18,387 nucleotides of DNA. It comes from Prevotellaceae bacterium. GTDB lineage: Bacteria; Bacteroidota; Bacteroidia; Bacteroidales; UBA932. The position numbers and the translations under genes were made by a program. Shown here in pieces: positions 5,733 through 14,494 of the stretch. The notes below the pieces were generated by a model. The model was given only the letters and a program-made list of their open reading frames with translations, searched no databases and was not told where the DNA came from. The stretch covers positions 1 through 18,387 of the forward strand of contig JAISRS010000317.1 in assembly GCA_031273485.1 (NCBI GenBank), written 5' to 3'. Position 1 is the stretch's first letter; each line of letters opens with the position of its first letter.

Positions 5733-6902
5733 TTACTTGAACAGTTCGGCGAGTTTCTCCAGCAGCTTATCTCCCCTTATATTTTCTGCAACCAATATAC
5801 CCTTGTTGTCAACCAGATATACGGTTGGTACTGCTTTTACTTTATAAAGATTGGCGACATCCGTATGATCCAGGAAATTAAGCCATGGCAGTTGTTCTTC
5901 CTCCAGAGCTTTTTTCCAGTAGGATTCTTTTTTATCAATGGAAATACTGATGATTTCAAACCCTTTGTCGGCGTATTGTTGATACGCCTTTTTTAAATTG
6001 GGAATCTCTTTTCGACATGGGGCGCACCACGAAGCCCAGAAATCAATCAGAATATACTTTTTACCTTGCCGCAGAGTGGAAAAAGCGCTTTCTTTTCCGT
6101 TGCCGTCCTTTACGGTAAATTCTAAAGCGGTTTGTCCTATTATCCCTGCCGGATACAGTTCTTCTTTTACAAGTTGTCCGTAATAGCTGTTTTTAGCCTC
6201 GTCGGACATTGCTTCATACCATGCTTTCTGCTCTTCGCCGAAATAACTCATCAGACTAATCATGAGTAAAGGTCCCCAGAAAGAATCTTTGTTTGCCGAA
6301 ATGAGTTTGGCGTATTTATCGCTAACAGTTTCAAAGAATAGCTTTTCATCGGCTTCAAGACTTTTATAAGCCTCGGTTTGCGACAGCGAATCTGCGGCGG
6401 CTTTGTCTTTTTTCATTCGAGCTTGTCCGATTAATTCGCTGATGACTTTATGTTTTTCGTTCTTTGTCCTGTACATGATATTCAATGTATCGCGTATGCT
6501 TACCTTACGGAGATATTCTTCGCTTAATGCGGAACCGCTTACGGTTACATTATCGAAATTGTAGAAGGTTGCGTTGTTATGTTTATCGCTGTCAACAGTT
6601 CCGGTGATACGAATCCTGGAGTTTTCCAAAATAAAGTTAAACCTGCCATAGTAACCGGCAACTGATAGGGACACCAGACGGGGTTCTTCGATTTTCCCTG
6701 TCAGTATAAATGTCCCGTCGGGGGAAATAACAGTATCGGCAACAGGTTTTTCCGGATTATGGCTAAACGGCGTCAATTGTATATGTGCGCCTTCGGGCAG
6801 TCCTTCGATTTTTCCGGTTATAACATAAGATGTTGATGTTTGTGTGCATCCCGACAGGAGGCAGGTTATTAGGAGAATCAGTACGTATGTTTTTGTTTTC
6901 AT
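5733..6902 (-). CDS. DUF4369/TlpA-like thioredoxin lipoprotein
   Basis: 389 aa. Signal peptide with lipobox LSGC (lipidated C19). Residues about 25-125 form a DUF4369-type beta domain (ITGKIEGLPEGAHIQL ... FNFILENSRIRITGTVD). A charged helical middle (about 130-255) is followed by a TlpA/ResA thioredoxin fold (about 258-389) with FWASWCAPCRKE (redox C293/C296) and the cis-proline loop AVPTVYLVD. Expected activity: periplasm-facing thiol-disulfide exchange, usually reductive in this family. The residues after the lipid cysteine (CTQTS) lack the acidic surface-export signal, so retention on the periplasmic side is inferred. It is the last gene of the SusC operon, 6 nt after the PKD-like gene. 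The redox partner is unknown. Confidence 0.9.
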   Translation of the reverse strand: MKTKTYVLILLITCLLSGCTQTSTSYVITGKIEGLPEGAHIQLTPFSHNPEKPVADTVISPDGTFILTGKIEEPRLVSLSVAGYYGRFNFILENSRIRITGTVDSDKHNNATFYNFDNVTVSGSALSEEYLRKVSIRDTLNIMYRTKNEKHKVISELIGQARMKKDKAAADSLSQTEAYKSLEADEKLFFETVSDKYAKLISANKDSFWGPLLMISLMSYFGEEQKAWYEAMSDEAKNSYYGQLVKEELYPAGIIGQTALEFTVKDGNGKESAFSTLRQGKKYILIDFWASWCAPCRKEIPNLKKAYQQYADKGFEIISISIDKKESYWKKALEEEQLPWLNFLDHTDVANLYKVKAVPTVYLVDNKGILVAENIRGDKLLEKLAELFK

Positions 6903-6908
6903 TGTATG

Positions 6909-8483
6909 TTATGATTTTATGGTCATGCTTTTAATCTTGCCGAAACCGGTAAAAATGCGTGGATTTTGGGTTATTCCGCCAAACATGGGACCCCATTGTG
7001 AGCGTGGCGTTCCCGAATACGGGTCTATTTCATATTCCACAAGTTTGCCTTCTTGGGTAACGTTGTTCCACACCGCTACCCAGAACACGGCGCCTTGTGT
7101 GGGAAAACCTCCCGAAATCATTTGTTGCAGGCAGGTGATTTCTTCGTTGGTTTCACATTCGTAGATGGTAACCGCATCGGTTTGCCCCGACGAAGGAGTG
7201 AAAGAGTATGCCGTTTTGTCTGTTGCATAAAAAAAGGCGGAGCCGGCTGTGGAGGAGCAGAAATATTTTGCCTGACCGATATCCGCACATCCGCTTAGAT
7301 CAATAATGGAATTGATACCGTTGCCGGAAAGGTCGCCGTCGTCCACCACATTATAGAAGTTTGTGATGTACAGATATGGTTTTCCGCCGTGTTGCAAGAT
7401 GCTGTATGTCTGTCCGCCGTTACTGCTGAATATTGCCGTCGGTTTTGCGGGGAAATGATTGGCATTAACAAAAGCGTCGGGCAGGGTGGATTTAAACTGG
7501 CTGAGGGATGTTGCAGCGGAGAAGTAAGGACGAAAAGCCAGGTTTTGTTCGTCGAATATGATTTGGTCGGCATTTATTGCGTCGGCAACCGGACTGTACG
7601 AGGTGCGTGTCATTTGTGACAGGTAATTCCCCGCCTGATAATTTCCTGCAATCGGAGCGGAAAACTTTCTGTCATTAGCCCTGTTGGTGTAAAGTACATG
7701 CAGTTTGCCGTTGTTGATAAGAAACTCTCCACTGTTGATATACCTTACCGCCTGCGGTCTATAGCTCGGCACATCGTAAAACATGCCGCTGAAGTCATCC
7801 ATCAACGTAAGTCCGGAGGTATTCAACCGGTAGCCGTTTTCTTCGGTAAATACGTAATAGTAATCTTGCCCGAAACCGATAAAAAGCGGTTTGCCGGGTA
7901 GCATTGTTCCTTGCAGACTGCTATAATAATGTGGAGTAAAGCTGTCGCCTCCAAAGATAAGGCACAATGAACTTGTGTATAAATCAATGTCCGTTTGTCC
8001 GTCGTATTCGGACAGAATGTAAACGCCGGATCTGGCGCCGGGCTGGGCTATTGTGCCGTACTGGAAACGGTACGAACTTTTCAATCCTCTTACCGTATCT
8101 TCCACAACAAAGTTGTATGTCCACCAGCCCGGAGTCAGATTGACCGTCCAATCAAGTTTCTTTTCTTTGCCGAGTGTGTCCGCCGGTGGATATACCATTG
8201 CATTTCCCTGTTGAACCGCTCCATACGGGTATGGATAGGCGATCCAATAGTATTTTAAGTTTTCGGGATAGATATAAGTTACGTTGAGGTCTAAGGTAAC
8301 ACGGTCGCCGATATTCAGTGTTGTTAAAAGGATATAACGATTCTCGACGCCTATGGTATCAATCTTTATATCGCCCACCTCTTCGCTTGTCAGGTAGTCG
8401 TAATTTCCCTTATCGTCATAGCAGGCAAAAAAGAAGGTGGAAAGCGCCATGAACAGGAATAAATATTTTATTAAATCTTTCAT
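6909..8483 (-). CDS. PKD-like family lipoprotein
   Basis: 524 aa. Lipoprotein signal with C21 (LSTFFFAC), followed by YDDKGNYDY. The CYDDKGNYDY start is typical of the 'PKD-like family lipoprotein' group that accompanies SusC/SusD pairs. An acidic pair directly after the cysteine fits the Bacteroidota surface-export signal, so display on the cell surface is inferred. The N-terminal part (about 25-130) is beta-sandwich-like (LNIGDRVTLDLNVTYIYP, WTVNLTPGWWTYNFVVED). The remainder resembles a propeller-like repeat of short beta segments (GVYILSEYDGQTDIDLYT, GQTYSILQHGGKPYLYITN). No catalytic motif is seen. It lies between the DUF4843 gene (30 nt) and the TlpA-like gene (6 nt). Probable role: a surface accessory that binds or presents the ligand; substrate unknown. 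Confidence 0.85.
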   Translation of the reverse strand: MKDLIKYLFLFMALSTFFFACYDDKGNYDYLTSEEVGDIKIDTIGVENRYILLTTLNIGDRVTLDLNVTYIYPENLKYYWIAYPYPYGAVQQGNAMVYPPADTLGKEKKLDWTVNLTPGWWTYNFVVEDTVRGLKSSYRFQYGTIAQPGARSGVYILSEYDGQTDIDLYTSSLCLIFGGDSFTPHYYSSLQGTMLPGKPLFIGFGQDYYYVFTEENGYRLNTSGLTLMDDFSGMFYDVPSYRPQAVRYINSGEFLINNGKLHVLYTNRANDRKFSAPIAGNYQAGNYLSQMTRTSYSPVADAINADQIIFDEQNLAFRPYFSAATSLSQFKSTLPDAFVNANHFPAKPTAIFSSNGGQTYSILQHGGKPYLYITNFYNVVDDGDLSGNGINSIIDLSGCADIGQAKYFCSSTAGSAFFYATDKTAYSFTPSSGQTDAVTIYECETNEEITCLQQMISGGFPTQGAVFWVAVWNNVTQEGKLVEYEIDPYSGTPRSQWGPMFGGITQNPRIFTGFGKIKSMTIKS

Positions 8484-8513
8484 TTTAATCTGTGGTTGTT
8501 AATGGAATAAATG

Positions 8514-9224
8514 TTAAAACTCTATTAGTTGTCCGTTCTCATCCTTGAGCGGATTATTTGGGTGTGATGCGTTGTATTCGTCCAGTGCGGTTTTCACCTT
8601 GATTCTGTAATTGTTCAATTCAGCCCAGCTCATTGCAGCCGTATCAAATTTCGACACTCCGGTTACGCTCAATATGAAGCGATATTTCTCCAGACTGAAA
8701 TCTCCGAAAAATTCCGTCAAATCGTTCCAGTTGTTGGGTCGGCTAAGTATATCGTTCCATTTAAAAAGCAAGTGATCCTGTTCCGTAACGCCTGCTTTGA
8801 ATGATTCCGATTCGATGACATGTATATACAGGCGTACTGTTTTTTCCTGTAAATCATTTGTACGTTTCAATATGACAGGGAAATCGGTTTTGATGCTGCC
8901 GGCAGGTATTGTAACCTGTGCGGGACATTCGTAATGTTCTGCTGTTGCCGTTGTTTTACCGGCAACGATTTCCAGATTGGCGTTCCGGTCATGATCGGTT
9001 GCATTTCCCATGATGAAGAGGGAAACAAATATCTCTTTTTCCGCAACATCAAGCGGAAGGGTCACAAATGAAAATTCGAGCGAATCGGTTCCCAAAGCCC
9101 ATTCGTAGGGAGCTTCAATGCGTACTCGCGGAGTATCCCGATAGTAAAACCCATTGTTTTCGCAGCTTGTAGTTGCAATCAATGAGGTGAAACTTAGCAG
9201 CGCTATTATTTTAACTGTTTTCAT
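8514..9224 (-). CDS. DUF4843 domain lipoprotein
   Basis: 236 aa, usual length for the family. Lipoprotein signal ending ATTSC (C21). The body matches the DUF4843 pattern: an immunoglobulin-like beta domain with FSFVTLPLDVAEKEIFVSLFIMG, then DHDR, then a segment of the form VTIPAGSIKTDFPVILKRT, and a C-terminal part with LLFKWNDILSRPNNW and FFGDFSLEKYRFI. No enzymatic residues are evident. It lies between the SusD-like gene (21 nt upstream) and the PKD-like gene (30 nt downstream), the standard place for this family. Function is not established; an accessory role to the SusCD transporter is inferred from context. Confidence 0.85.
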   Translation of the reverse strand: MKTVKIIALLSFTSLIATTSCENNGFYYRDTPRVRIEAPYEWALGTDSLEFSFVTLPLDVAEKEIFVSLFIMGNATDHDRNANLEIVAGKTTATAEHYECPAQVTIPAGSIKTDFPVILKRTNDLQEKTVRLYIHVIESESFKAGVTEQDHLLFKWNDILSRPNNWNDLTEFFGDFSLEKYRFILSVTGVSKFDTAAMSWAELNNYRIKVKTALDEYNASHPNNPLKDENGQLIEF

Positions 9225-9245
9225 TATATCTTGTTTTTATTGTTT

Positions 9246-10700
9246 TCATTTCCGTCCGCCAAATTCAATTTCATTATCCGGTATGGGCAACACGTAGATG
9301 GCGTCGTTGGCGTTTACTGCCGCTCCCTCAATCCTTGCGGAATTAAGTCGTTTGTAGTAAAAGAAAAGTTGTCCTTCGCCCAAAAATTCCTTTCGATATT
9401 CTTTGTAAATCTCCTGCCGGATTTCGTCCGGAGTAAGATTGTCGGGCAGAGAAAAAGCGCTTAGATTACGGTAACTGCGAACAATATTCAACAGTTCCAC
9501 CGCACGGGCAGGTTCACTGTCTTTGAGAATCTCCGCTGCAATGTAATAGGATTCCGATTTGCGAATAATCGGCAAGCGTTCGTTATAAGGTCCGTTTTCA
9601 TACTGATGATATTTCCAGAAATATTTCTTTTCGCCGTCGTAGGCAAAACCTTTCAACATTCGGTAATCGTTTCCATACCCTTTGGCGGTTCTTTCAAAAA
9701 TAACATCCGCCTTGTTTTCCGAAGGCGAAAGGTCATTGTCACCCGCTAATGAAGTGAAATAATACTTCACAACATTGTCCATTCCACTGTAGGCAAGACT
9801 GAATATATGTTCCGTACTGAAAATGCGGTTACATTCATATTCGTAAGTAGTTTCAAGAGCGGAATAGTGCGTCCACGGAAACACGCTGTTAAATGTTTCT
9901 CCTTCCGCAATAATCTCTTCGCTATACTTGAGTGCGTTGATTTTATCGCCTTTATACATGTATGCGCGGGCAAGTGCGGCTACAGCCGCATAGTAATTGA
10001 AATATTTGAGGCGTTCTCTTCTGTCGGCATAATATGTATTACTGTTACGAATGGAATCTGCTTTTAGAATATCGACGGCGGCGTTCAAATCATTGATGAT
10101 TAAGTCCAATGTTTCATTAACCGTTTTTTGTCCGGTAACGGCGGTGGAATATTCCGTAACGTATGGTATGCCCAAGGCATTGGGATTACTGACCGGACTT
10201 GGAGAGAAGATGCGCAGCAGGTCGAGATGCAGAAATGCGCGCAACCCCAGCGCTTCTCCTTTATATTGCTCATAATGATTATCGCTGAAAATAGCCGGAT
10301 CGGCTTTATTGACATATTCCAGCAGTATGTTCAGGTTGGCTATGCAGTTATAAGCCATGGTCCACAACCGGTCGATACGTGCTTTTGTTCCGGTTTCATT
10401 ATAGTTATACATGGCGGCATAACGGTAAACGCTGTTTGTATTCAGATCGTAGTTTTGAGAAAGGACTTCCATCAGTCCGAAACTCATGTCGCATCCATAC
10501 AAAGGGATTCCATACAGTGCGGTATATACTCCCGCCAGTTGATCGGCGTATCCGCTTTCACGTTCGAAATGAATGTCTGTGGGGATTTCGGATTTGGGGC
10601 GCACCTCCAGCCAGTCGTTACACGATGAGGCTACAAATAATACTGCTCCGAGCAGCCATAAACGATTGATAGATTTTCTATATAATTGCATAATAATCAT
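9246..10700 (-). CDS. SusD/RagB-family nutrient-binding lipoprotein
   Basis: 484 aa. Signal peptide with VASSC (C27 from this start). Then NDWLEVRPKSEIP, the classic SusD N-terminus, a TPR-like helical core (YNCIANLNILLEYV, ALGLRAFLHLDLLRIFSP, the family's RA-L-x-x-DL-R-x-[FY] motif; AALARAYMYKGDKINALKYSEEII), and the C-terminal SusD domain (YYIAAEILKDSEPARAVELLNIVRSYRNL; IYKEYRKEFLGEGQLFFYYKRL) with the terminal LPIPDNEIEFGG typical of the family. The product forms the extracellular lid on the SusC barrel. Start: ATG at 10700 or an in-frame ATG at 10691, three codons later; neither has a clear Shine-Dalgarno, as is usual in this phylum. It follows the SusC gene by 11 nt. Confidence 0.95.
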   Translation of the reverse strand: MIIMQLYRKSINRLWLLGAVLFVASSCNDWLEVRPKSEIPTDIHFERESGYADQLAGVYTALYGIPLYGCDMSFGLMEVLSQNYDLNTNSVYRYAAMYNYNETGTKARIDRLWTMAYNCIANLNILLEYVNKADPAIFSDNHYEQYKGEALGLRAFLHLDLLRIFSPSPVSNPNALGIPYVTEYSTAVTGQKTVNETLDLIINDLNAAVDILKADSIRNSNTYYADRRERLKYFNYYAAVAALARAYMYKGDKINALKYSEEIIAEGETFNSVFPWTHYSALETTYEYECNRIFSTEHIFSLAYSGMDNVVKYYFTSLAGDNDLSPSENKADVIFERTAKGYGNDYRMLKGFAYDGEKKYFWKYHQYENGPYNERLPIIRKSESYYIAAEILKDSEPARAVELLNIVRSYRNLSAFSLPDNLTPDEIRQEIYKEYRKEFLGEGQLFFYYKRLNSARIEGAAVNANDAIYVLPIPDNEIEFGGRK

Positions 10701-10711
10701 ATTTAGTTTGA

Positions 10712-13700
10712 TTAAAAAATTGCTTGTATTGCTACCGATACCATGCGGGAGAAGGGATAGCTTGTTCCGCGTTCGGTTTTTACGGATGATAATATAAATA
10801 AGTCGTTGGAATAAGCGCTAACCTTTAGACTTTTGAGAAAGGAATTTTTCACAAGTCCGCTGTCCCTGAAATCGTAATATACATTAACCGACGCCAGAGT
10901 CAAGGTATTACAGTCTTCCACGAAACGCGACGTGGGTCGTGTGCTGCTGCGGTCGGTAATCGACTTGTAGAGCGCCACATCGCCGGGTTTTTGCCAGCGG
11001 TCGGTAAATACCCTTCGATCCGTGTTATAGCTTAAATCAGCATTTTCAACTTTGTCAATCAGCGTTTGGTTGTATATTTGTCCTCCCAGACGGTAAGTAA
11101 ATATCGCTCCGATTCCGAAATTATGGATTTCACCGTTGAATCCGATATTTCCGTTGATTTTAGGTTGCGCATCTCCGGATGCTACCAAATCGCCGGTGGA
11201 GTATTCGTATGTTATTTCGCCGTTTTTTTTCACAAAGATTTCTTTTCCGTTCACGGGGTCTATGCCTAAGGAAGTCACAGCCCAGATAGTGTTCATTGAC
11301 TGTCCTTCTTCATAACGTGCAAGTGGCAGATTGCTCAGCTTTTCATCCTGTTCGTTGTTGAACTGCCGTAAACTTTCCGATATTTTCTTTAGTTTGTTTG
11401 TGTTTTGAGCCACAGAAGCAAACAGTCTTATGTAGTTTCGCTTCGACTTTGACTCCCATACACGGGCGCTCAGGTGTGCTTCGTAGCCGCGGTTCTCCGC
11501 CTCGCCCAAGTTTTCGCGATAGGTGGTGAATCCGGTGGATTGAGGCGTCGTGATGTCGGTCAACATTCCTTCCGTTGTAGCGGTGTAGTAGTCGAAACGG
11601 GCGTTGAGCAGATTATTGAACAGAACTATATCCAGTCCGACGTTTTGGTCGTATTTCTTTTGCCATTGCAGATTGGGGTTTGCAAGTCCTGCCAGATATG
11701 AACCGATTGCGCCATTGTAAGAGGTATTTGTAAAATATTTCACTGTAGCTAATGCCTCGTATGTGCTGAATCCTTGAGAACCGGTATATCCTGTGGAAAA
11801 GCGCAGTTTCAGTTGATTAATCTGTTTGGATTCTTTCAGAAACGATTCGTTGTGAATGTTCCATCCTGCTCCCAGCGACCAGAATGACCCCCAGCGGTTG
11901 TTGGCTCCAAACTCCGAAGAGCCGGTAATTCGGTAGTTGGCGTCAAACAGATACCGATTGTTGTGCGAATAGTTTATTGAGGCTATCCCGCCGGCGCTGC
12001 GTGAAACAGTTTCGTAACCTCCGGGAGAACCGTCTTTTTTGTATTGTGTTCCGAAAATAATGTGATCCATATTGTCGTTTGGAAATCCCTCCGCTTCCAT
12101 GTAAACATTATCGCCTGTAATATTGGATATATTCACCTGTCCATTGAAGAAAAGGAGATTTTTTCCGAAAGTCAGAGAATAATTTACGCCCAAATCGCCG
12201 TTGAGGTTTAGATTTTCTCCATTGGACTTGTAATATGAGCCTTTTTGGAATATATCGTAGTTCACAAAATCCGTATGCGAAGCGGGTTTAAAGATGTCGG
12301 ACGAAGGGCTTTTTTTAGTTAATCCGAACCGTCCGATAAACCTTAAATTGTCAAGTACCGACCATTCGGCATACAGGTTATTTGTGATATCGGTATATTT
12401 TGAGAGATATTTAGTGTTAATTGTTGCATTCCACATCGGATTACCGACTTTAGTTGCATTGTTTTGTCCGTAATTATAGTATTGTACAAGCCTGCCCTGT
12501 TCGTCATAAAGACGGCTGTAGGGGTTCATCTGGGCATAGTTTTCAAAAGCGCCCCAGGGCGAATCGTGAGCTTCGTTATAAACAACCGAAAGTTTGTTGC
12601 GGAACAGCACCTTTTTTGTTCGGTAGGTTAGAGATATTCCTCCGGAAAAAGTGTTGCGGTCGGAGCCTTTCATCACTCCAAGAATATTATTATATGACAT
12701 ATCCACTCCGTAAAGCAGCTGATCGCTTCCTCCTTCCAGGTACAGAGAGTGTTTTTGACCTGTTCCCGTACGTACAGGCTGTGCCAGCCAATCGGTATTT
12801 ACACCGGCAAGCACTTCTTTTAATTTATTGTTGTAGATTAATTGATAATTCAACAGCGTTTCTGCATTATCCGAAAAATAAAGTCCGCCCAGTCTTTCCG
12901 CCTCCAATTTCTCTGCCGCATTGGTAAGATTATAGCTTGTGAGATCGGGTATTTCGATGTTACTGCTTCCGTTATAGGATATTCTTATCTGCCCGTATGC
13001 GGGTCGTTTGGTTTCTATAACAACCACTCCATTGGCGGCTTTTGAACCGTATATAGCTTTGGCTGTGGCGTCTTTCAATAAAGTGATACTTTCTACCAGA
13101 TTTATATCCAAGTCGATGATTTTGGTTAAATCGCTCTCAAAACCGTCCAGTATAAATAATGGCAGATTAGGATTCGACTGATCGCCTCTCAAGTCGGAGA
13201 ATCCGGTTTGTCCGCGCAACTGGAAATCGGGTAAAACATTGGGATTGGAACCTGCTGTGAGATTGTCTATCTGGAGAAATACAGGGTCGATGTTTTTCAG
13301 ACTTTGAAGGACATTTTGATTACCTACTCTTCGCAGTTCTTCTCCTTTTACGGTGGACACCGCCCCTGTGTATGTGTTTGCTTTGCGGGTGAAAGCGCCA
13401 ATTACTATGACTTCTCCTATTTCGGTTTCCTGCGGAGTCAGGCTAATGTTGTAAATCCCGCTTTCCGCAATTTCTTTATATACATTTTTGTATCCGAGTA
13501 AAGAATATATCAGCGTCAATTTACCGGACTGATGCGTGATTTTATAATTTCCTTCGGAATCAGTTTCTGTTCCTTTGTTAACGCCCTCAATTTGTACACT
13601 TACCCCCGGTAAGGACTCTCCGGTTTTTACATCCGTTATTTTTCCGGTAATAACATACTCGCCTTCTTGCCGGGCGAATACGGAAACAGCCATTGTCAGC

Positions 13701-13861
13701 ATAAACGCCAAAATAACAACACACTGTTTCTTGATTTTTATACAACAAAGTCCGTTACCGCCAACTTGACCTGCAATCCACTTTCTGTCCAACATTCTTG
13801 TTTTATTCATATACATATTAATTTTAACTGAATTATTGAAAGCGGAATTGTTGAAAATCAT
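10712..13861 (-). CDS. SusC/RagA-family TonB-dependent outer-membrane transporter
   Basis: 1049 aa from the furthest ATG. ATGs at 13816 and 13810 (MNKTRMLDRKW) are likelier starts, because the signal-peptide core (KKQCVVILAFMLTMAVSVFA) lies at residues 44-64 from the first ATG. Domains in order: carboxypeptidase-regulatory-like beta domain (about 70-150, VITGKITDVKTGESLPGVSV), TonB-box region (IGEVIVIGAF), plug (about 160-285) with the SusC signature ESITLLKDATAKAIYGSKAA and NGVVVIET, then a 22-strand type barrel ending in phenylalanine (VAIQAIF). No STN domain, so no direct link to an anti-sigma relay. It imports an oligomeric nutrient with the SusD partner, energised by TonB. First gene of a five-gene operon; substrate not inferable. 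Confidence 0.95.
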   Translation of the reverse strand: MIFNNSAFNNSVKINMYMNKTRMLDRKWIAGQVGGNGLCCIKIKKQCVVILAFMLTMAVSVFARQEGEYVITGKITDVKTGESLPGVSVQIEGVNKGTETDSEGNYKITHQSGKLTLIYSLLGYKNVYKEIAESGIYNISLTPQETEIGEVIVIGAFTRKANTYTGAVSTVKGEELRRVGNQNVLQSLKNIDPVFLQIDNLTAGSNPNVLPDFQLRGQTGFSDLRGDQSNPNLPLFILDGFESDLTKIIDLDINLVESITLLKDATAKAIYGSKAANGVVVIETKRPAYGQIRISYNGSSNIEIPDLTSYNLTNAAEKLEAERLGGLYFSDNAETLLNYQLIYNNKLKEVLAGVNTDWLAQPVRTGTGQKHSLYLEGGSDQLLYGVDMSYNNILGVMKGSDRNTFSGGISLTYRTKKVLFRNKLSVVYNEAHDSPWGAFENYAQMNPYSRLYDEQGRLVQYYNYGQNNATKVGNPMWNATINTKYLSKYTDITNNLYAEWSVLDNLRFIGRFGLTKKSPSSDIFKPASHTDFVNYDIFQKGSYYKSNGENLNLNGDLGVNYSLTFGKNLLFFNGQVNISNITGDNVYMEAEGFPNDNMDHIIFGTQYKKDGSPGGYETVSRSAGGIASINYSHNNRYLFDANYRITGSSEFGANNRWGSFWSLGAGWNIHNESFLKESKQINQLKLRFSTGYTGSQGFSTYEALATVKYFTNTSYNGAIGSYLAGLANPNLQWQKKYDQNVGLDIVLFNNLLNARFDYYTATTEGMLTDITTPQSTGFTTYRENLGEAENRGYEAHLSARVWESKSKRNYIRLFASVAQNTNKLKKISESLRQFNNEQDEKLSNLPLARYEEGQSMNTIWAVTSLGIDPVNGKEIFVKKNGEITYEYSTGDLVASGDAQPKINGNIGFNGEIHNFGIGAIFTYRLGGQIYNQTLIDKVENADLSYNTDRRVFTDRWQKPGDVALYKSITDRSSTRPTSRFVEDCNTLTLASVNVYYDFRDSGLVKNSFLKSLKVSAYSNDLFILSSVKTERGTSYPFSRMVSVAIQAIF

Positions 13862-13932
13862 GTCACGGAATTTTAACTAATCCAAATAACAACAGAAACT
13901 TATCTGATGATTATTTATTCAATAATTCGGGA

Positions 13933-13963
13933 CAAAGGTCGGGTGTTTTTCAACGTTGGGCAA
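13933..13963 (-). promoter_or_regulatory. Candidate promoter of the SusC operon
   Basis: On the minus strand, TTG (13963-13961) lies 20 nt before GACCTTTG (13940-13933), a 7-of-8 style match to TAnnTTTG in which T is replaced by G at the first position. It would give a leader of about 65-115 nt depending on the start codon. No other match to the motif is closer. Confidence 0.4.
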
Positions 13964-14083
13964 TACCACATTGATGGTATTTTGAGTATGTTGCTTTAAA
14001 ATATGGACGTATTTTCATGAATAACTGACGTCTGCAACTTATATGGCAATACATCCTGCAAAATCGGACTCAATCTCTTTCCC

Positions 14084-14164
14084 CCGCTCACGCGGATTTG
14101 CAACCCGTGCGTGGAACAGCAGGAAACGGACACTGTGGCACGGGTTACAAACCCGCGCAAGCGG
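14084..14164. repeat. Inverted-repeat element of the CCGCTCGCGCGGG family (copy 3)
   Basis: The left arm CCGCTCACGCGGATTTGCAA (from 14084, continuing CCCGTGCG) faces the right arm GGCACGGGTTACAAACCCGC plus GCAAGCGG (ending 14164). The total is 81 bp against 91 bp for the two copies near 5 kb, and the centre differs (GGAACAGCAGGAAACGGACA), so the arms are conserved while the core is replaced. Confidence 0.8.
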
Positions 14165-14167
14165 ATT

Positions 14168-14282
14168 GTTCCCGGCTGTTCGTCGCAATGACGCTACGCC
14201 GAACGGTGGGGCGCGGTAGGGGCGTTGCGTGCAACGCCCTTTACTCACGCCGATGCAGAGACGTGGCACGCCCCGTCTCTAC
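14168..14282. repeat. Cluster of dispersed palindromes
   Basis: In order: the CGTCGCAATGAC/GCTACGCCGAACG module shared with 232-345 and about 4710; a 9-bp-arm palindrome GGGCGTTGC-GT-GCAACGCCC (14220-14239); and AGAGACG...CGTCTCT (14257-14263 with 14274-14280). None is followed by a T-tract. Open frames drawn across this block are spurious. Confidence 0.7.
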
Positions 14283-14306
14283 AGCATCGCGGTGGGGATA
14301 CCAACT

Positions 14307-14418
14307 CCTAACAGGGGTTTTAAACCCTTGTTCGGAGTCGCCTTCCACTTTAATGACCTTAAACGAAAAGACGCTTCATCGTTTATAATTTATAATTCAT
14401 CGTTCATAATTCATAATT
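14307..14418 (-). repeat. Left copy of the ~112-bp repeat bracketing frdCAB
   Basis: Read on the minus strand it runs: GAATTATGAA repeats, then GCGTCTTTTCGTTTAA, GTGGAAGGCGACTCC, AAACCCCTGTTAGG. The same order is found on the plus strand at 18133-18246. Estimated identity by eye is about 80-85%. It ends against the T-tract of the frdB terminator. Confidence 0.8.
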
Positions 14419-14447
14419 AAAAAAAAGCCCCGACAAATCGTCGGGGC
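14419..14447 (-). terminator. Intrinsic terminator of frdCAB
   Basis: On the minus strand, GCCCCGAC (14447-14440), 5-nt loop, GTCGGGGC (14434-14427), then eight T (14426-14419). It lies about 50 nt past the frdB stop codon. Perfect 8-bp GC-rich stem. Confidence 0.9.
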
Positions 14448-14494
14448 AGTCGAAAATTTTGATAATTAGATGTATCTCGACTTAATCATTTTTA

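Noticed and set aside
5423..5847. Plus-strand frames of 100 and 126 aa (containing the TDCKSARVGG peptide)
   Set aside because: Translations of the 91-bp inverted-repeat element, a common source of spurious hypothetical proteins, running into the 3' end of the thioredoxin gene.
14039..14420. Small frames on both strands upstream of the SusC promoter
   Set aside because: They cover only palindromic repeat DNA and lack start context or family resemblance.
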